The notes beneath the pieces are model-generated. The model saw only the letters and a program-made list of their open reading frames with translations. It did not search any database and was not told the DNA's origin. DNA of 34,414 nucleotides from Bacteroidota bacterium (GTDB lineage: Bacteria > Bacteroidota > Bacteroidia > Chitinophagales > Chitinophagaceae), in assembly GCA_023430465.1 (NCBI GenBank), contig JAEZAM010000144.1, positions 1 to 34,414 on the forward strand, read 5' to 3'. Below are positions 1 to 7,973 of the stretch, one piece after another (the first letter of the stretch is position 1; every line of letters starts with the position of its first letter). The position numbers and the translations under genes are program-made.

Positions 1-10
1 GTTTTTTTTG

Positions 11-36
11 CCTCTTTTTTTTTGAAAAAAAAGAGG
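11..36. terminator. A/T-rich inverted repeat, possible terminator
   Basis: CCTC followed by a T run (11-23) faces an A run followed by GAGG (25-36), giving about 11 base pairs with a tiny loop. The stem is almost entirely A:T, so it is weak. It could be the tail of a terminator for a gene left of the window. No gene on this side is visible, so the role is uncertain. Confidence 0.3.
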
Positions 37-73
37 ATAGAGAGTGCGGGGCGCGCGGAGGCTGGTAAGTAGA

Positions 74-138
74 GTTTCACGCAAATCCCGAGGGATCGGG
101 ACGAAGCCTCGGAAGCAAAAGAAGCAAGACGCAAAGAG
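74..138 (+). repeat. Interrupted copy of intergenic repeat family A
   Basis: Positions 74-85 (GTTTCACGCAAA) equal the first 12 bases of the 21-bp repeat found intact at 20271-20291. Positions 128-138 (GACGCAAAGAG) match the end of that copy and its flank with one mismatch (GTCGCAAAGAG at 20283-20293). The 42 bases between them begin with the palindrome TCCCGA-GGGA-TCGGGA (86-101). The simplest reading is a repeat copy split by a small palindromic insertion. It lies just upstream of the permease at 181 and I see no coding content in it. Confidence 0.5.
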
Positions 139-180
139 CTTGCGTTTTTGTACTTACCTGCTCACTACTTTTGCCAGCGC

Positions 181-1074
181 ATGGCGAATTTCATTCTTAT
201 CTTTTTATGCATTGGAGCGGGGATGCTTCTGCGGAAACAGGCAGGCAGTCACAAAGCAATCAATACCTGGATCATCTATGTGGCGCTGCCGGCAGTGTCA
301 TTCAAATATCTCCCGCATATCCAGTGGAATGCAGACATGCTCATCCCATTGCTGGCGCCGTTGACGGTCTGGCTGGGCGCCTGGATTTATATCACGTATT
401 ATTATCGAAGAGCGAACCTTGGCTCTCAGCAAATCGGCTCCCTCAAACTTACCGCGGGGCTGTCTAACACCTCTTTCGTTGGTTTCCCGCTCATCACGGC
501 CTGGTTTACTCCTAAAGATATTACCATCGGTATCATTTGTGATCAGGTTACATTCATACTTTTATCAACTGCAGGAATTGTGGTCGCGATAAATTCTGCA
601 GGTACAAAGAAGCTAAGCGTTAGCGCGGTCGCCAACAGGCTGCTCGCATTTCCGCCCTTCATTGGCTGTGTGCTTGCGTTAACCTTACCCTCTTTCATTG
701 ATCTTTCTCCCCTGGAGCCCTTGTTTGATAAATTAGCCTCTACCGTTGGCCCCCTGGCCTTGTTTTCCATTGGAATGCAATTGAAATTAGACGGTTGGAA
801 AGAATATATGTCTGAGATAATGGTTGCACTGTTTTACAAACTGCTGCTTGCACCGCTGATAGTATTGCTTGTATTGATTGCACTCAACATTACAGGCAAC
901 ATAGCACGAATCACGGTCTTCGAGATGGCCATGCCAACCTTGCTCAGTGCAGGAATTGTGTCAGAAGAATATGGCCTGGATGCAAAATTATCAAGTCTCA
1001 TAACCGGTATAGGGATCATCCTCGCTCTCGTCACATCAGCCCTGTGGTATTATGTGGTGATGTGGCTACTGTAG
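181..1074 (+). CDS. AEC-family (auxin efflux carrier-like) permease
   Basis: A polytopic inner-membrane protein of 297 residues, mostly hydrophobic helices, with the N-terminal layout of the AEC family (MANFILIFLCIGAGMLLRK, then a helix with WIIYVALPAVSF). The central TAGLSNTSFVGFPLI stretch is the conserved family segment with N, G and P residues around the transport crossover. AEC proteins move organic acids, amino acids or other small anions out of or into the cell; the substrate cannot be read from sequence. The ATG at 181 is preferred to a TTG at 148 because the family starts directly with this first helix. The gene is convergent with the ABC exporter and separated from it by a hexamer repeat. 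Confidence 0.85.
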   Translation: MANFILIFLCIGAGMLLRKQAGSHKAINTWIIYVALPAVSFKYLPHIQWNADMLIPLLAPLTVWLGAWIYITYYYRRANLGSQQIGSLKLTAGLSNTSFVGFPLITAWFTPKDITIGIICDQVTFILLSTAGIVVAINSAGTKKLSVSAVANRLLAFPPFIGCVLALTLPSFIDLSPLEPLFDKLASTVGPLALFSIGMQLKLDGWKEYMSEIMVALFYKLLLAPLIVLLVLIALNITGNIARITVFEMAMPTLLSAGIVSEEYGLDAKLSSLITGIGIILALVTSALWYYVVMWLL

Positions 1075-1080
1075 GAGATA

Positions 1081-1110
1081 GGTTGAGGTTGAGGTTAAGG
1101 TTGAGGTTAG
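1081..1110. repeat. GGTTGA-type hexamer array, copy 1
   Basis: Five head-to-tail hexamers (GGTTGA, GGTTGA, GGTTAA, GGTTGA, GGTTAG) fill the space between two convergent genes. A second five-unit array at 14878-14907 matches it at 27 of 30 positions. The array is non-coding and starts six bases after the permease stop codon. Confidence 0.8.
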
Positions 1111-1141
1111 CCCTTTAAGGTTTACCTATTGCATTTTACCA

Positions 1142-2899
1142 CTATCGCGCCTTCACCTTCTCCCGCTCTCCTACCTGCTGCCGCCACATTGCATAATACA
1201 GCCCCCTTGCTGCCACCAGTTCCTCATGTGTCCCCTGTTCCGTTATCTTTCCCCGTTCAAGCACATAGATCACGTCAGCATACATGATCGTCGATAGCCG
1301 GTGCGCGATCATGATTGTGATCGGGTCTCTTTGCTCAGAAATGTTCCGGATCGTTTCGGTGATTGCCTGCTCCGTCAGCGAGTCAAGTGCAGACGTTGCC
1401 TCATCAAATATCAGCAGCCGCGGGTGACGCAACAAAGCCCGGGCGATCGCCAGCCGCTGCTTTTCTCCACCGGACAATTTCATTCCACCCTCTCCCAGCA
1501 CTGTATCCAACCCCTGCCCGGATCGCTGGATAAGATTGATGCACGAAGCGCGCTGCAATGAGTCGATCATCTCCTCCTCGGAAGCAGAGGGTTTTACGAA
1601 CAACAGGTTCTCGCGGATCGTGCCATAAAACAGTTGCGTGTCCTGCGTCACAAATCCTATCTGCCTGCGCATATCATTGTACCGTATTTCCGCTGATGGC
1701 AGTTCGTTGAAGTAGACTGCACCCGAGACCGGCCGGTAAAGACCCACCAGCAATTTCACCAGGGTCGATTTTCCTGAACCCGAAGGACCAACGAACGCTA
1801 CGGTATCTCCGCTCTTTACGGTGAATGAGATTCCATCGATCGCATTTTCCGTAGCCGTCTTGTGGCGGAATTCAACATTTTCAAAGCGCAGCGACTTCAG
1901 CTCGCCCAGTTCGAGCGGCTCGTCCGGGCGTGCCTCCAGTGGCTGTTTCATCAGTTTATCAAATGTGGTAAGCGATGCTTCTGCCTCCCGGTAAGACAGG
2001 ATAATATTTCCCAGGTCCTGCAACGGACCAAAGATGGTTGTTGAGATAAATTGCATACTGATCAGCTCACCCGTCGTCAATGCATCACGAAAGATCAGCC
2101 ACAGCAGGATGAACAGGATCGATTGCTTGAGCAGGGTCAGCGACGAACTCTGCAGAAAGGACAACGTGCGCACCTTTCTTACTTTGGTCATTTCAAGATC
2201 AAAAATTTTCTGCGTATGATCTTTTAACCGTCGTATCTCAGGATAGGTCAGGCCGAGGCTTTTTACAAGCTCGATATTCCGGAGGCTTTCGGTGATCGAG
2301 CCGGACATCCGGTTTGTTTCTCTGTTGATCGAACGCTGGATGGTCTTGATCCGCTTACTGAGCAAACCGGTCAATCCGCCAAGCACCAGCACACCAATCA
2401 GGAAGACAGGGATCAGCAGCCAGTGTTTGGTGATTGCATACCATATCAGGAAGCTGATACCGATAAGAGAGGAGAAAAGAATATTGATAAATGCGTTGAT
2501 AAAGCGCTCAGTATCCACTCTTACCTTTTGCAGGGTGGACAGCGTTTCACCGCTGCGTTGCGTTTCAAATTCGGGAAACGACAGGCGCAGTGTCTGACGC
2601 AGCCCGTCATTGAATATCTGCATGCCAAATTTCTGGACGGCGAGTCGCATCACATATTCCTGGAAGGTTCTTGCAAGTCGGGCCAGTAAGGCAACGCCAA
2701 CAGCGATCGCCAGCCAGACCAGCACCCCGTTGACCATTTCCTTCTCACTACGACCATTGACACCAGAGGCGTAGTCATCGATGATCTTTCCGAATATCAA
2801 TGGATCAACCAGGGTCAGCAATTGCGCGATGCCTGCCAGCACAAGGGATAGTATGATCAGTTTCGAATGCGGTTTCAGGTAACTCCAGAGTATCTTCAT
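1142..2899 (-). CDS. ABC exporter, fused membrane and ATPase domains
   Basis: A 585-residue half-transporter of the ABCB/lipid-A or multidrug exporter type, expected to work as a homodimer in the inner membrane. The N-terminal half (about residues 1-310) is the six-helix exporter domain. The C-terminal half has Walker A GPSGSGKST (near 370), signature LSGGEKQRLAIARALL (near 473), Walker B LLIFDEATSALD (near 495) and the switch histidine in MIAHRLSTI. All catalytic motifs are intact. The ATG at 2899 (MKILWSYLKPHSK) is chosen because the 12-residue extension to 2935 does not look like the family. A near -7 box (TAACTTTA) lies about 20 bp upstream. The terminator of the preceding minus-strand gene lies at 2948-2975, so this gene is probably transcribed on its own. 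Substrate unknown. Confidence 0.9.
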   Translation of the reverse strand: MKILWSYLKPHSKLIILSLVLAGIAQLLTLVDPLIFGKIIDDYASGVNGRSEKEMVNGVLVWLAIAVGVALLARLARTFQEYVMRLAVQKFGMQIFNDGLRQTLRLSFPEFETQRSGETLSTLQKVRVDTERFINAFINILFSSLIGISFLIWYAITKHWLLIPVFLIGVLVLGGLTGLLSKRIKTIQRSINRETNRMSGSITESLRNIELVKSLGLTYPEIRRLKDHTQKIFDLEMTKVRKVRTLSFLQSSSLTLLKQSILFILLWLIFRDALTTGELISMQFISTTIFGPLQDLGNIILSYREAEASLTTFDKLMKQPLEARPDEPLELGELKSLRFENVEFRHKTATENAIDGISFTVKSGDTVAFVGPSGSGKSTLVKLLVGLYRPVSGAVYFNELPSAEIRYNDMRRQIGFVTQDTQLFYGTIRENLLFVKPSASEEEMIDSLQRASCINLIQRSGQGLDTVLGEGGMKLSGGEKQRLAIARALLRHPRLLIFDEATSALDSLTEQAITETIRNISEQRDPITIMIAHRLSTIMYADVIYVLERGKITEQGTHEELVAARGLYYAMWRQQVGEREKVKAR

Positions 2900-2947
2900 A
2901 GTAACACAGATCGTTGTTTTTAAAGTTAGCCCCATTTAACGGGACAT

Positions 2948-2975
2948 AAAAAAACCTCCCTTGCAAAAGGGAGGT
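2948..2975 (-). terminator. Rho-independent terminator after the DUF6600-like gene
   Basis: ACCTCCC (2954-2960) pairs with GGGAGGT (2969-2975) around an 8-base loop. On the minus strand the stem is followed by a run of seven T (plus-strand A at 2948-2954). It sits 24 bp beyond the stop codon of the minus-strand gene at 2999. Confidence 0.88.
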
Positions 2976-2998
2976 AAGTATCGATTTCTTAATCAAAG

Positions 2999-4354
2999 TT
3001 ATCTTTCACGACGGCCGCGATTCTGCTGGCCATTTCCGCCGCCACCACCTTCCATGCGTGGGGCCCTGGCTTCACGCTGCTGCATCTGCGGCCGTGATTG
3101 GCGCTGTTCCATGCGCGGCTGCTCCCGCTGGCGTTGCTCCATCATGCGTGGCTGTGCTTGTGGTCTGGCTTCGCGTTGCCGCATTTGCGGGCGCACCTCG
3201 CGCTGCTGCATTTGTGGCCGCTCTTCCCGCTGCCGCTCCATCCGGCGGGGATCAGCCTGCTGTCTTGACTCTCGCTGACCAAACTGTGATTCACGCCTGC
3301 GCTGCTCCATCACTTCACGATTATTTCCTGCATCATTTCGCTGCTGCCTGATATTGGGCCGCTCTGCGCGTTCACGACGCTCTGGCCTGTTTTCCTGTTG
3401 CTGCACGCGTGTATCATTTCCACGTCCAAACTCGCGGCGAGGCTGGCCCTGCTCACGGATTGTATTTTCCTGACGGCGATCATTTCTGTCACGGACGCCT
3501 GCTACACGATCGCGATCGGGTGTATTGTCCTGTCTCCTGATGCCTGCATTTCCCTGCTGACGGTTGCGGTCGAACCGTTCTGCATTTCTCGGAGAAAAAT
3601 TGCTGTTGTTGTTCCGTTGGATCGAAGGACGATAGATCGACACCTCATTGTTGCGAACACGCGTCCGGCCTGGTGAATTGGTTTCGCGGAAACGAACGGG
3701 ATTGATACGACCTGCATAGCGTTCTGCTTCCTGGCGGCGAGGGCCACCATTCACAAATACATTATTTCTCCGGCCATAGTTGTTGATGATAGTTGTATTG
3801 TTGATGATCGTTACGTTCTGTCTGCGATCTATGTAGTGATTACGAATATTACGTGAACCTATATACCTGCGCGGAGCAAAACACCAGTAATTCGATGGCG
3901 GATTATAATTGCCAAACCCGATGCTGATGCTGATACCGGGCCGAACCGGGGCCCATCCGTAATAGTCGCCACCGGTTCTCCAGGAGACCCAGGCGGGTGA
4001 CCATTCATAACCCGGTACCCACATCCAGCCATACATATCATCGTAGAACCAGTTACCATAGTGGAATGGCGCCCAGCCCCAGGAGTAGTCAGAGACCCAC
4101 ATCCATTCATATTCATCGGACCAGACCCAGTGACCACCGGTGCTGTACGGCTGGAATCCCGCACCGAGATTCGGTGACCATACATAGCCATATTCCGGGT
4201 AGTCTATCCAGCGGCCATGCGGGCTTAGTTCATCGTAAAAATTCTGGTAAGTGATGCTCACCCCGACTGCCGGCTGAGCAAAGGTTTTTTGTGAGACAGA
4301 AGCTGCCAGTAACATTGCTACTGCCATGATCATAGAGGTGAAGATTTGCTTCAT
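2999..4354 (-). CDS. Secreted DUF6600-like protein with Arg/Gln-rich tail
   Basis: A 451-residue exported protein. Residues 1-26 form a signal peptide (basic start, hydrophobic core, cleavage after TFA). Residues about 34-150 are packed with Tyr, Trp and Pro in repeats such as YGYVWSPN, YSWGWAPF and YGWMWVPG, which I recognise as the DUF6600 (YxWxP) type. From about 205 to the end the chain is low-complexity, dominated by Arg, Gln, Glu and Pro, with near-repeats of the form MxQREARPQ, and closes with a Gly-rich stretch and a basic end. The aromatic part probably folds as a cell-envelope domain, while the strongly basic tail is likely disordered and could bind anionic surface polymer or nucleic acid; that is inference. 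The gene stands alone and is closed by a clear terminator. Confidence 0.75.
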   Translation of the reverse strand: MKQIFTSMIMAVAMLLAASVSQKTFAQPAVGVSITYQNFYDELSPHGRWIDYPEYGYVWSPNLGAGFQPYSTGGHWVWSDEYEWMWVSDYSWGWAPFHYGNWFYDDMYGWMWVPGYEWSPAWVSWRTGGDYYGWAPVRPGISISIGFGNYNPPSNYWCFAPRRYIGSRNIRNHYIDRRQNVTIINNTTIINNYGRRNNVFVNGGPRRQEAERYAGRINPVRFRETNSPGRTRVRNNEVSIYRPSIQRNNNSNFSPRNAERFDRNRQQGNAGIRRQDNTPDRDRVAGVRDRNDRRQENTIREQGQPRREFGRGNDTRVQQQENRPERRERAERPNIRQQRNDAGNNREVMEQRRRESQFGQRESRQQADPRRMERQREERPQMQQREVRPQMRQREARPQAQPRMMEQRQREQPRMEQRQSRPQMQQREARAPRMEGGGGGNGQQNRGRRER

Positions 4355-4513
4355 GAGGGAGGTGTTTTATTTTTTTCAATGGCTGAATCGAAATTAATCC
4401 GGCCGCTTGTATTATGGAGCGATTACTATGCCACCATGGTTGCACATAATGCGCTTTTACATATTCGTTATGAAAACATTAGGTAAAATTTGGATAAAGT
4501 GACTAGGTAACTT

Positions 4514-4541
4514 AAAATGCAAAACGCAAAACTTAAAACTG
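4514..4541. repeat. AAAANNN heptad array
   Basis: Four consecutive 7-bp units (AAAATGC, AAAACGC, AAAACTT, AAAACTG). The same 7-bp phasing of A4 or T4 recurs in other gene gaps of this window. Confidence 0.7.
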
Positions 4542-4592
4542 AGGTGGAGCTTAGCCATGAGCTGTTAACATCTCTTTTATGCTGGCTGTTTG

Positions 4593-4613
4593 CTTTGCGA
4601 CTTTGCGTGAAAC
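4593..4613 (-). repeat. Intergenic repeat family A, inverted copy
   Basis: On the minus strand these 21 bases read GTTTCACGCAAAGTCGCAAA plus a final G, identical to 20271-20291 on the plus strand. It lies 19 bp beyond the stop of the gene at 4633. The inner motif (GCAAAG, T, CGCAAAG) is itself a degenerate direct repeat. Confidence 0.85.
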
Positions 4614-4632
4614 GTTCACTTTTGAATGAAAC

Positions 4633-5649
4633 TCAATCCTTCCCCGGAAATAATATAATCGTGCCGATATGCAACCGCAGTGAGTGATTCAACGCTTCAG
4701 CGGCGCTTACCAACTCCCGATCCAGTACCGCCGAACCATCGCAGTTGAGGCAATCGAGGATTACACCGGTACTTGCAAAATCAATCCGTGATTTTTTCTC
4801 CTGCTTTACATTGAGGTAGTAGTCGGATCGACGTCCGAAGAACAGGATATCGTCCTCGTTCAGTTTGATCAGTTGATCAAGTCGCATATTGAAATAAAGA
4901 CCATTTTTCAATGTCCATGTACTAGGTATCATCGGTCCTGAATAGGCGGCATCATCTGCAGTCCCTCTGCCCCCGAGAATGATATGATCGAGGTCCATCA
5001 GATTCATCCCATCCTTCCATACAAACATTGCTTCTTTCGGAGTGCCCGCAAAGAGTGTGGAATAACTCAGTCCATTGTTTTCTCCGTCAAACCTACCCAT
5101 AGTCACATATGCAGCGCCAAAAAAAGCGAGCAACATCTCATGAGATGAAAACTGCAGCAGATCATCGGCATAACGTATGCTCCTTGATGGTGGAAGTTTT
5201 TGCTGCTGGAAAAGCAGGCTGTAAAATTGCAAACTATCTTCATTCACCATCATGCCCCTCACCTGGAAATTCTTTCGTTGCAGCAGCATTGGTATCTCCT
5301 GCCCCGGACACCTGAATCCGGAAGATTTCAGGTGATTGACGGCGGCATCAAACTCGCCGCGTGATGTGGTGAGGAATCCAAATGCGGCGGACTCGCCATC
5401 CTGGTAACGCCATATTCGTCTTTGAACACTGTCTGTGCTCGTGGGGCGGCCAACCTGTTGCCATGTATCGATCAGTGAATCGTTGTAAGTAATCGTGCCA
5501 GTGGACCGAAATCCTTTTTTGGAGATGAAAGCTTCCACTTTTTTTGGTGAATAGGAAACAAGCCCCAGAAAATCATCCACAAGCGGAGCCTGGCAGAAAG
5601 AATATTCCGCACAAGCAATCATCCCGATCAGGAGTAAATTTCTTCTCAT
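4633..5649 (-). CDS. Secreted protein of unknown function
   Basis: I do not recognise this 338-residue protein. The start at 5649 (MRRNLLLIGMIACAEYSFCQ) gives a good signal peptide with cleavage after about residue 19-20; an 18-residue upstream extension to 5703 would bury it and is rejected. The mature part is mixed alpha/beta with no catalytic motif I can name. Features worth noting are LDCLNCDGS near the C-terminus (two Cys, three residues apart) and a central block around LDHIILGGRG. It is predicted to be periplasmic or surface-exposed. It is divergent from the dienelactone hydrolase, with a 152-bp shared upstream region. The high Ser/Thr/Asp content of the mature part is ordinary for an exported protein. 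Confidence 0.7.
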   Translation of the reverse strand: MRRNLLLIGMIACAEYSFCQAPLVDDFLGLVSYSPKKVEAFISKKGFRSTGTITYNDSLIDTWQQVGRPTSTDSVQRRIWRYQDGESAAFGFLTTSRGEFDAAVNHLKSSGFRCPGQEIPMLLQRKNFQVRGMMVNEDSLQFYSLLFQQQKLPPSRSIRYADDLLQFSSHEMLLAFFGAAYVTMGRFDGENNGLSYSTLFAGTPKEAMFVWKDGMNLMDLDHIILGGRGTADDAAYSGPMIPSTWTLKNGLYFNMRLDQLIKLNEDDILFFGRRSDYYLNVKQEKKSRIDFASTGVILDCLNCDGSAVLDRELVSAAEALNHSLRLHIGTIILFPGKD

Positions 5650-5801
5650 GGTTTGGTAATGGAGGGGCGGAAAAATGCTCTTCAGGGGAGATCGGATTGC
5701 CAACGAACTATTAGTAAGTTAACTCTTTTGAAACGCAAAAACAATTTGATGAATACTGCTGTTGCATTAATTCTTACCTTGTATACCACAAAAAACCGGC
5801 C

Positions 5802-6653
5802 ATGGATCAACGCATCATCAACCTGTACGACGAGTACACCCATAAACCGCTTTCCCGGAAAGATTTCATGCAGCGGCTCATTTTGCTGACTGGGAGCACG
5901 GCAGCAGCAATGGCGATCTTACCGATGATCGAGGTAAACCAGGCGAAAGCGCAGGTGACCACAACAGAGGGACTATTCACAGAAAAGATCAGCTATGACG
6001 GGGTGCAGGGAAAAATGGAAGCCTATGTAGCCCGCCCTGAGAAAGAGCAACGCTACCCTGTGGTGATCGTCATGCACGAGAACCGTGGACTGAATGCCCA
6101 TATTGAAGATGTCACGCGCCGGGCTGCCAACGCTGGCTTTCTTGCCATTGCGCCCAATGCGCTGGCTCCGATAGGCGGCACGCCGGCCAACGAAGATGAG
6201 GCCCGCACAAAGTTTCAGCAGCTAAAGGCGGAAGACAATGTCGAGAATTTTATACGGGTGTTTCCCTACATCAATACTCGTAAGGATAGCAATGGCCAAA
6301 TCGGTTGTGTAGGATTTTGCTGGGGTGGAGCCATGGCAAACACACTTGCTGTGAAAGTGCCCACGCTCAAAGCAGCAGTGGCATTCTATGGGCGTCCGCC
6401 GGAACCCGCTGAGGTCCCGGCCATCAAAGCCGCCGTGCAGCTACATTATGCCAGCCTCGATGAACGCGTGAATGCAGGTGTACCGGCTTATGAAAAAGCA
6501 CTTAAGGATAATGGGAAAACCTATGAACTTTACATGTACGAAGGCGTGAATCATGCTTTTCATAATGATACCGCCCCTACCCGTTACAATGCAGAGGCAG
6601 CGAAACTTGCCTGGCAGAGAACGATTGATTTTTTCCATAAACATCTCAAATAA
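5802..6653 (+). CDS. Dienelactone hydrolase family protein, exported
   Basis: An alpha/beta hydrolase of 283 residues. The nucleophile elbow GFCWGG places Cys173 as the nucleophile; Asp220 (in ASLDER) and His251 (in GVNHAFHND) complete the Cys-Asp-His triad typical of dienelactone hydrolases. HENRG (from residue 92) contains the Glu seen near the active site in this family. The N-terminus has SRKDFMQRLILLTGS followed by a hydrophobic stretch ending QAKAQ, a twin-arginine-like signal in which the second Arg is Lys, so export is likely but the route is uncertain. The family cleaves lactones and small esters; the natural substrate here is unknown. The gene is followed after 21 bp by an in-frame J-domain gene, so the two are probably cotranscribed. 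Confidence 0.88.
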   Translation: MDQRIINLYDEYTHKPLSRKDFMQRLILLTGSTAAAMAILPMIEVNQAKAQVTTTEGLFTEKISYDGVQGKMEAYVARPEKEQRYPVVIVMHENRGLNAHIEDVTRRAANAGFLAIAPNALAPIGGTPANEDEARTKFQQLKAEDNVENFIRVFPYINTRKDSNGQIGCVGFCWGGAMANTLAVKVPTLKAAVAFYGRPPEPAEVPAIKAAVQLHYASLDERVNAGVPAYEKALKDNGKTYELYMYEGVNHAFHNDTAPTRYNAEAAKLAWQRTIDFFHKHLK

Positions 6654-6674
6654 TCCAGCGATCCTTTCCTTCAT

Positions 6675-7319
6675 TTGTACCTGAAAGATTACTATAGCAT
6701 CCTGGAGCTGCCACCCTCCGCTACAACGGAAGAGATCAAAAAGGCCTACCGGCGCCTTGCCCAGCAATATCACCCGGATAAGCAGCAGGGTGATGCGTAT
6801 TCAGATGCGCAGTTTGCCATCATCAAAGAAGCCTACGAAACCCTGACCCACCCTATCCGGAAGGAGCAATACCTGCAGCAACGATGGTATGCGAAAAGCA
6901 TCGGAAAAAAAACGGATGGACTTGCCCGTACAGCGGTTACTATTTTGCAACAACTTCTTGAACTCGACAGATACACCTCAAGACTCGACGCCCACCGACT
7001 CGATCACCGTGGTCTTTCAGACTACTTCGTCGAAATTTTTTCCGGCGAAAGCCTTGACCTGGTGAATGCATTCCGGGATGAAACCGTCACCGACGAACTG
7101 GTGAACATCAGTCTTCGTATCATTGGACATATCCCCATAAAAGATTCGGACGTTCCCTATACGGTGCTGGAAAAGATCGCACCGGTGGAACGTTATGCTC
7201 ATCTCATCGCCACTCACCGTAACAGATCAGCGGCGCGGGAAAAATGGGAGAAGAAAAAAATATGGCTGTTGCTGCTCGTTGTTGCAGCCATCTGCGTACT
7301 CATCATCGCCCTGGCCTGA
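6675..7319 (+). CDS. Tail-anchored J-domain (DnaJ-like) protein
   Basis: Residues 4-70 are a J domain: DYYSILELPP, helix II with IKKAYRRLAQQYHPDK, and the HPD motif at 33-35 that stimulates Hsp70 ATPase. There is no Gly/Phe region, zinc finger or DnaJ C-terminal domain. The middle (about 75-190) is a helical region I do not recognise. The last 20 or so residues (KIWLLLLVVAAICVLIIALA) form a single membrane helix at the extreme C-terminus, so the J domain should face the cytoplasm from a tail anchor. No ATG is available in frame before the J domain, so the start is TTG at 6675. It probably recruits DnaK to the membrane; that role is inferred. Its stop codon abuts the stop of the convergent gene with no spacer. 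Confidence 0.85.
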   Translation: MYLKDYYSILELPPSATTEEIKKAYRRLAQQYHPDKQQGDAYSDAQFAIIKEAYETLTHPIRKEQYLQQRWYAKSIGKKTDGLARTAVTILQQLLELDRYTSRLDAHRLDHRGLSDYFVEIFSGESLDLVNAFRDETVTDELVNISLRIIGHIPIKDSDVPYTVLEKIAPVERYAHLIATHRNRSAAREKWEKKKIWLLLLVVAAICVLIIALA

Positions 7320-7886
7320 TCATGGATATTTCGTCTGATCATTCTTCGACATCGCATTCTCGATCTTGTGCATCAGGTTGGATACAGGGCCTTCCATTTT
7401 ATTTGTCCGGTCATCCATCACCTGGTCATTGAGGAGATAACCCAACTGGAGGGCAGCCGGCAAATAAACAAGTATATGATGACGCTCGCTGCCGAGGTAT
7501 TCGTTGAGTGTTCTTCCCTTTTTTTCGGCAACTTTCTCGTTCACCACAGTTACGGCAGTCATGGCCACCTTGTCCATGGTTGCTTCCGCTTCCGGCGCCG
7601 AAACACCGGCATATTGCGCCACTTTTTCAACAACAGAATCTTTGTTCCCGCCAAAGAGGGAGGCTGTCCATTTTTCGTTTGCATCATTGCGGGTTAGAAT
7701 CGCCGTCCCGGTATCGGTTCGGGACAGCTTAAGCATGGCTGCCAATACGGACGGTATTGCTGCCTGCGCCAGTTTTTCCGTTACCGATCGCTGCTCGTTG
7801 TGCCGGGCTTCCTGGATATTCGGATCTACCTTTTGCAAAGGAGCAAAACCGAGTTTACTTTGGATAACGTCGATGATTGTTGCCAT
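7320..7886 (-). CDS. Small helical protein, weakly DUF937-like
   Basis: A cytoplasmic protein of 188 residues from the ATG at 7886 (MATIIDVIQSKLGF). The track from 7931 adds 15 residues that do not look coding. It is mainly helical and Ala/Val-rich, with a segment SVVEKVAQYAGVSAPEAEAT that resembles the DUF937 repeat pattern, but the match is loose and I would not rely on it. No signal peptide or transmembrane helix. The gene ends base-to-base against the J-domain gene and diverges from the ABC-F gene 87 bp away. Function unknown. Confidence 0.65.
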   Translation of the reverse strand: MATIIDVIQSKLGFAPLQKVDPNIQEARHNEQRSVTEKLAQAAIPSVLAAMLKLSRTDTGTAILTRNDANEKWTASLFGGNKDSVVEKVAQYAGVSAPEAEATMDKVAMTAVTVVNEKVAEKKGRTLNEYLGSERHHILVYLPAALQLGYLLNDQVMDDRTNKMEGPVSNLMHKIENAMSKNDQTKYP

Positions 7887-7961
7887 GGTGATCGTTTTTA
7901 TATGAAGGAAAAAAACTATGCCAATAAACATTTCCCGACCTGCCGGAGGCTGCTATAAGGC

Positions 7962-7969
7962 TATCTTTG
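7962..7969 (+). promoter_or_regulatory. -7 box of the ABC-F gene
   Basis: TATCTTTG fits the Bacteroidota primary sigma -7 consensus TAnnTTTG and ends 4 bp before the ATG at 7974. A transcript starting about 5-7 bases downstream would have essentially no leader. No convincing -33 TTTG is seen. Confidence 0.6.
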
Positions 7970-7973
7970 CAGC

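Larger units (their letters stand above)
4355..4632. other. Non-coding spacer with repeats
   Basis: A 278-bp gene-free stretch between two minus-strand genes. It holds a heptad A-tract array (4514-4541) and an intact family A repeat (4593-4613). No open frame of convincing length and no exact TAnnTTTG box facing the gene at 4354 was found. Confidence 0.6.

Noticed and set aside
44..467. Plus-strand frames overlapping the start of the AEC permease
   Set aside because: They overlap the real gene in other frames and cover intergenic repeats; no recognisable protein.
1081..1110. Telomere-like repeat (one unit is GGTTAG)
   Set aside because: Only one unit equals the TTAGGG permutation, the array is internal to the chromosome segment and short; a bacterial simple repeat is the better explanation.
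2961..3351. Cys/Arg-rich plus-strand frames opposite the DUF6600-like tail
   Set aside because: Produced by reading the Arg/Gln-rich codons backward; overlaps the terminator and has no start context.
4514..4541. CRISPR-like array in the spacers
   Set aside because: Units are 6-7 bp with no spacers of uniform length, and no cas genes are present.
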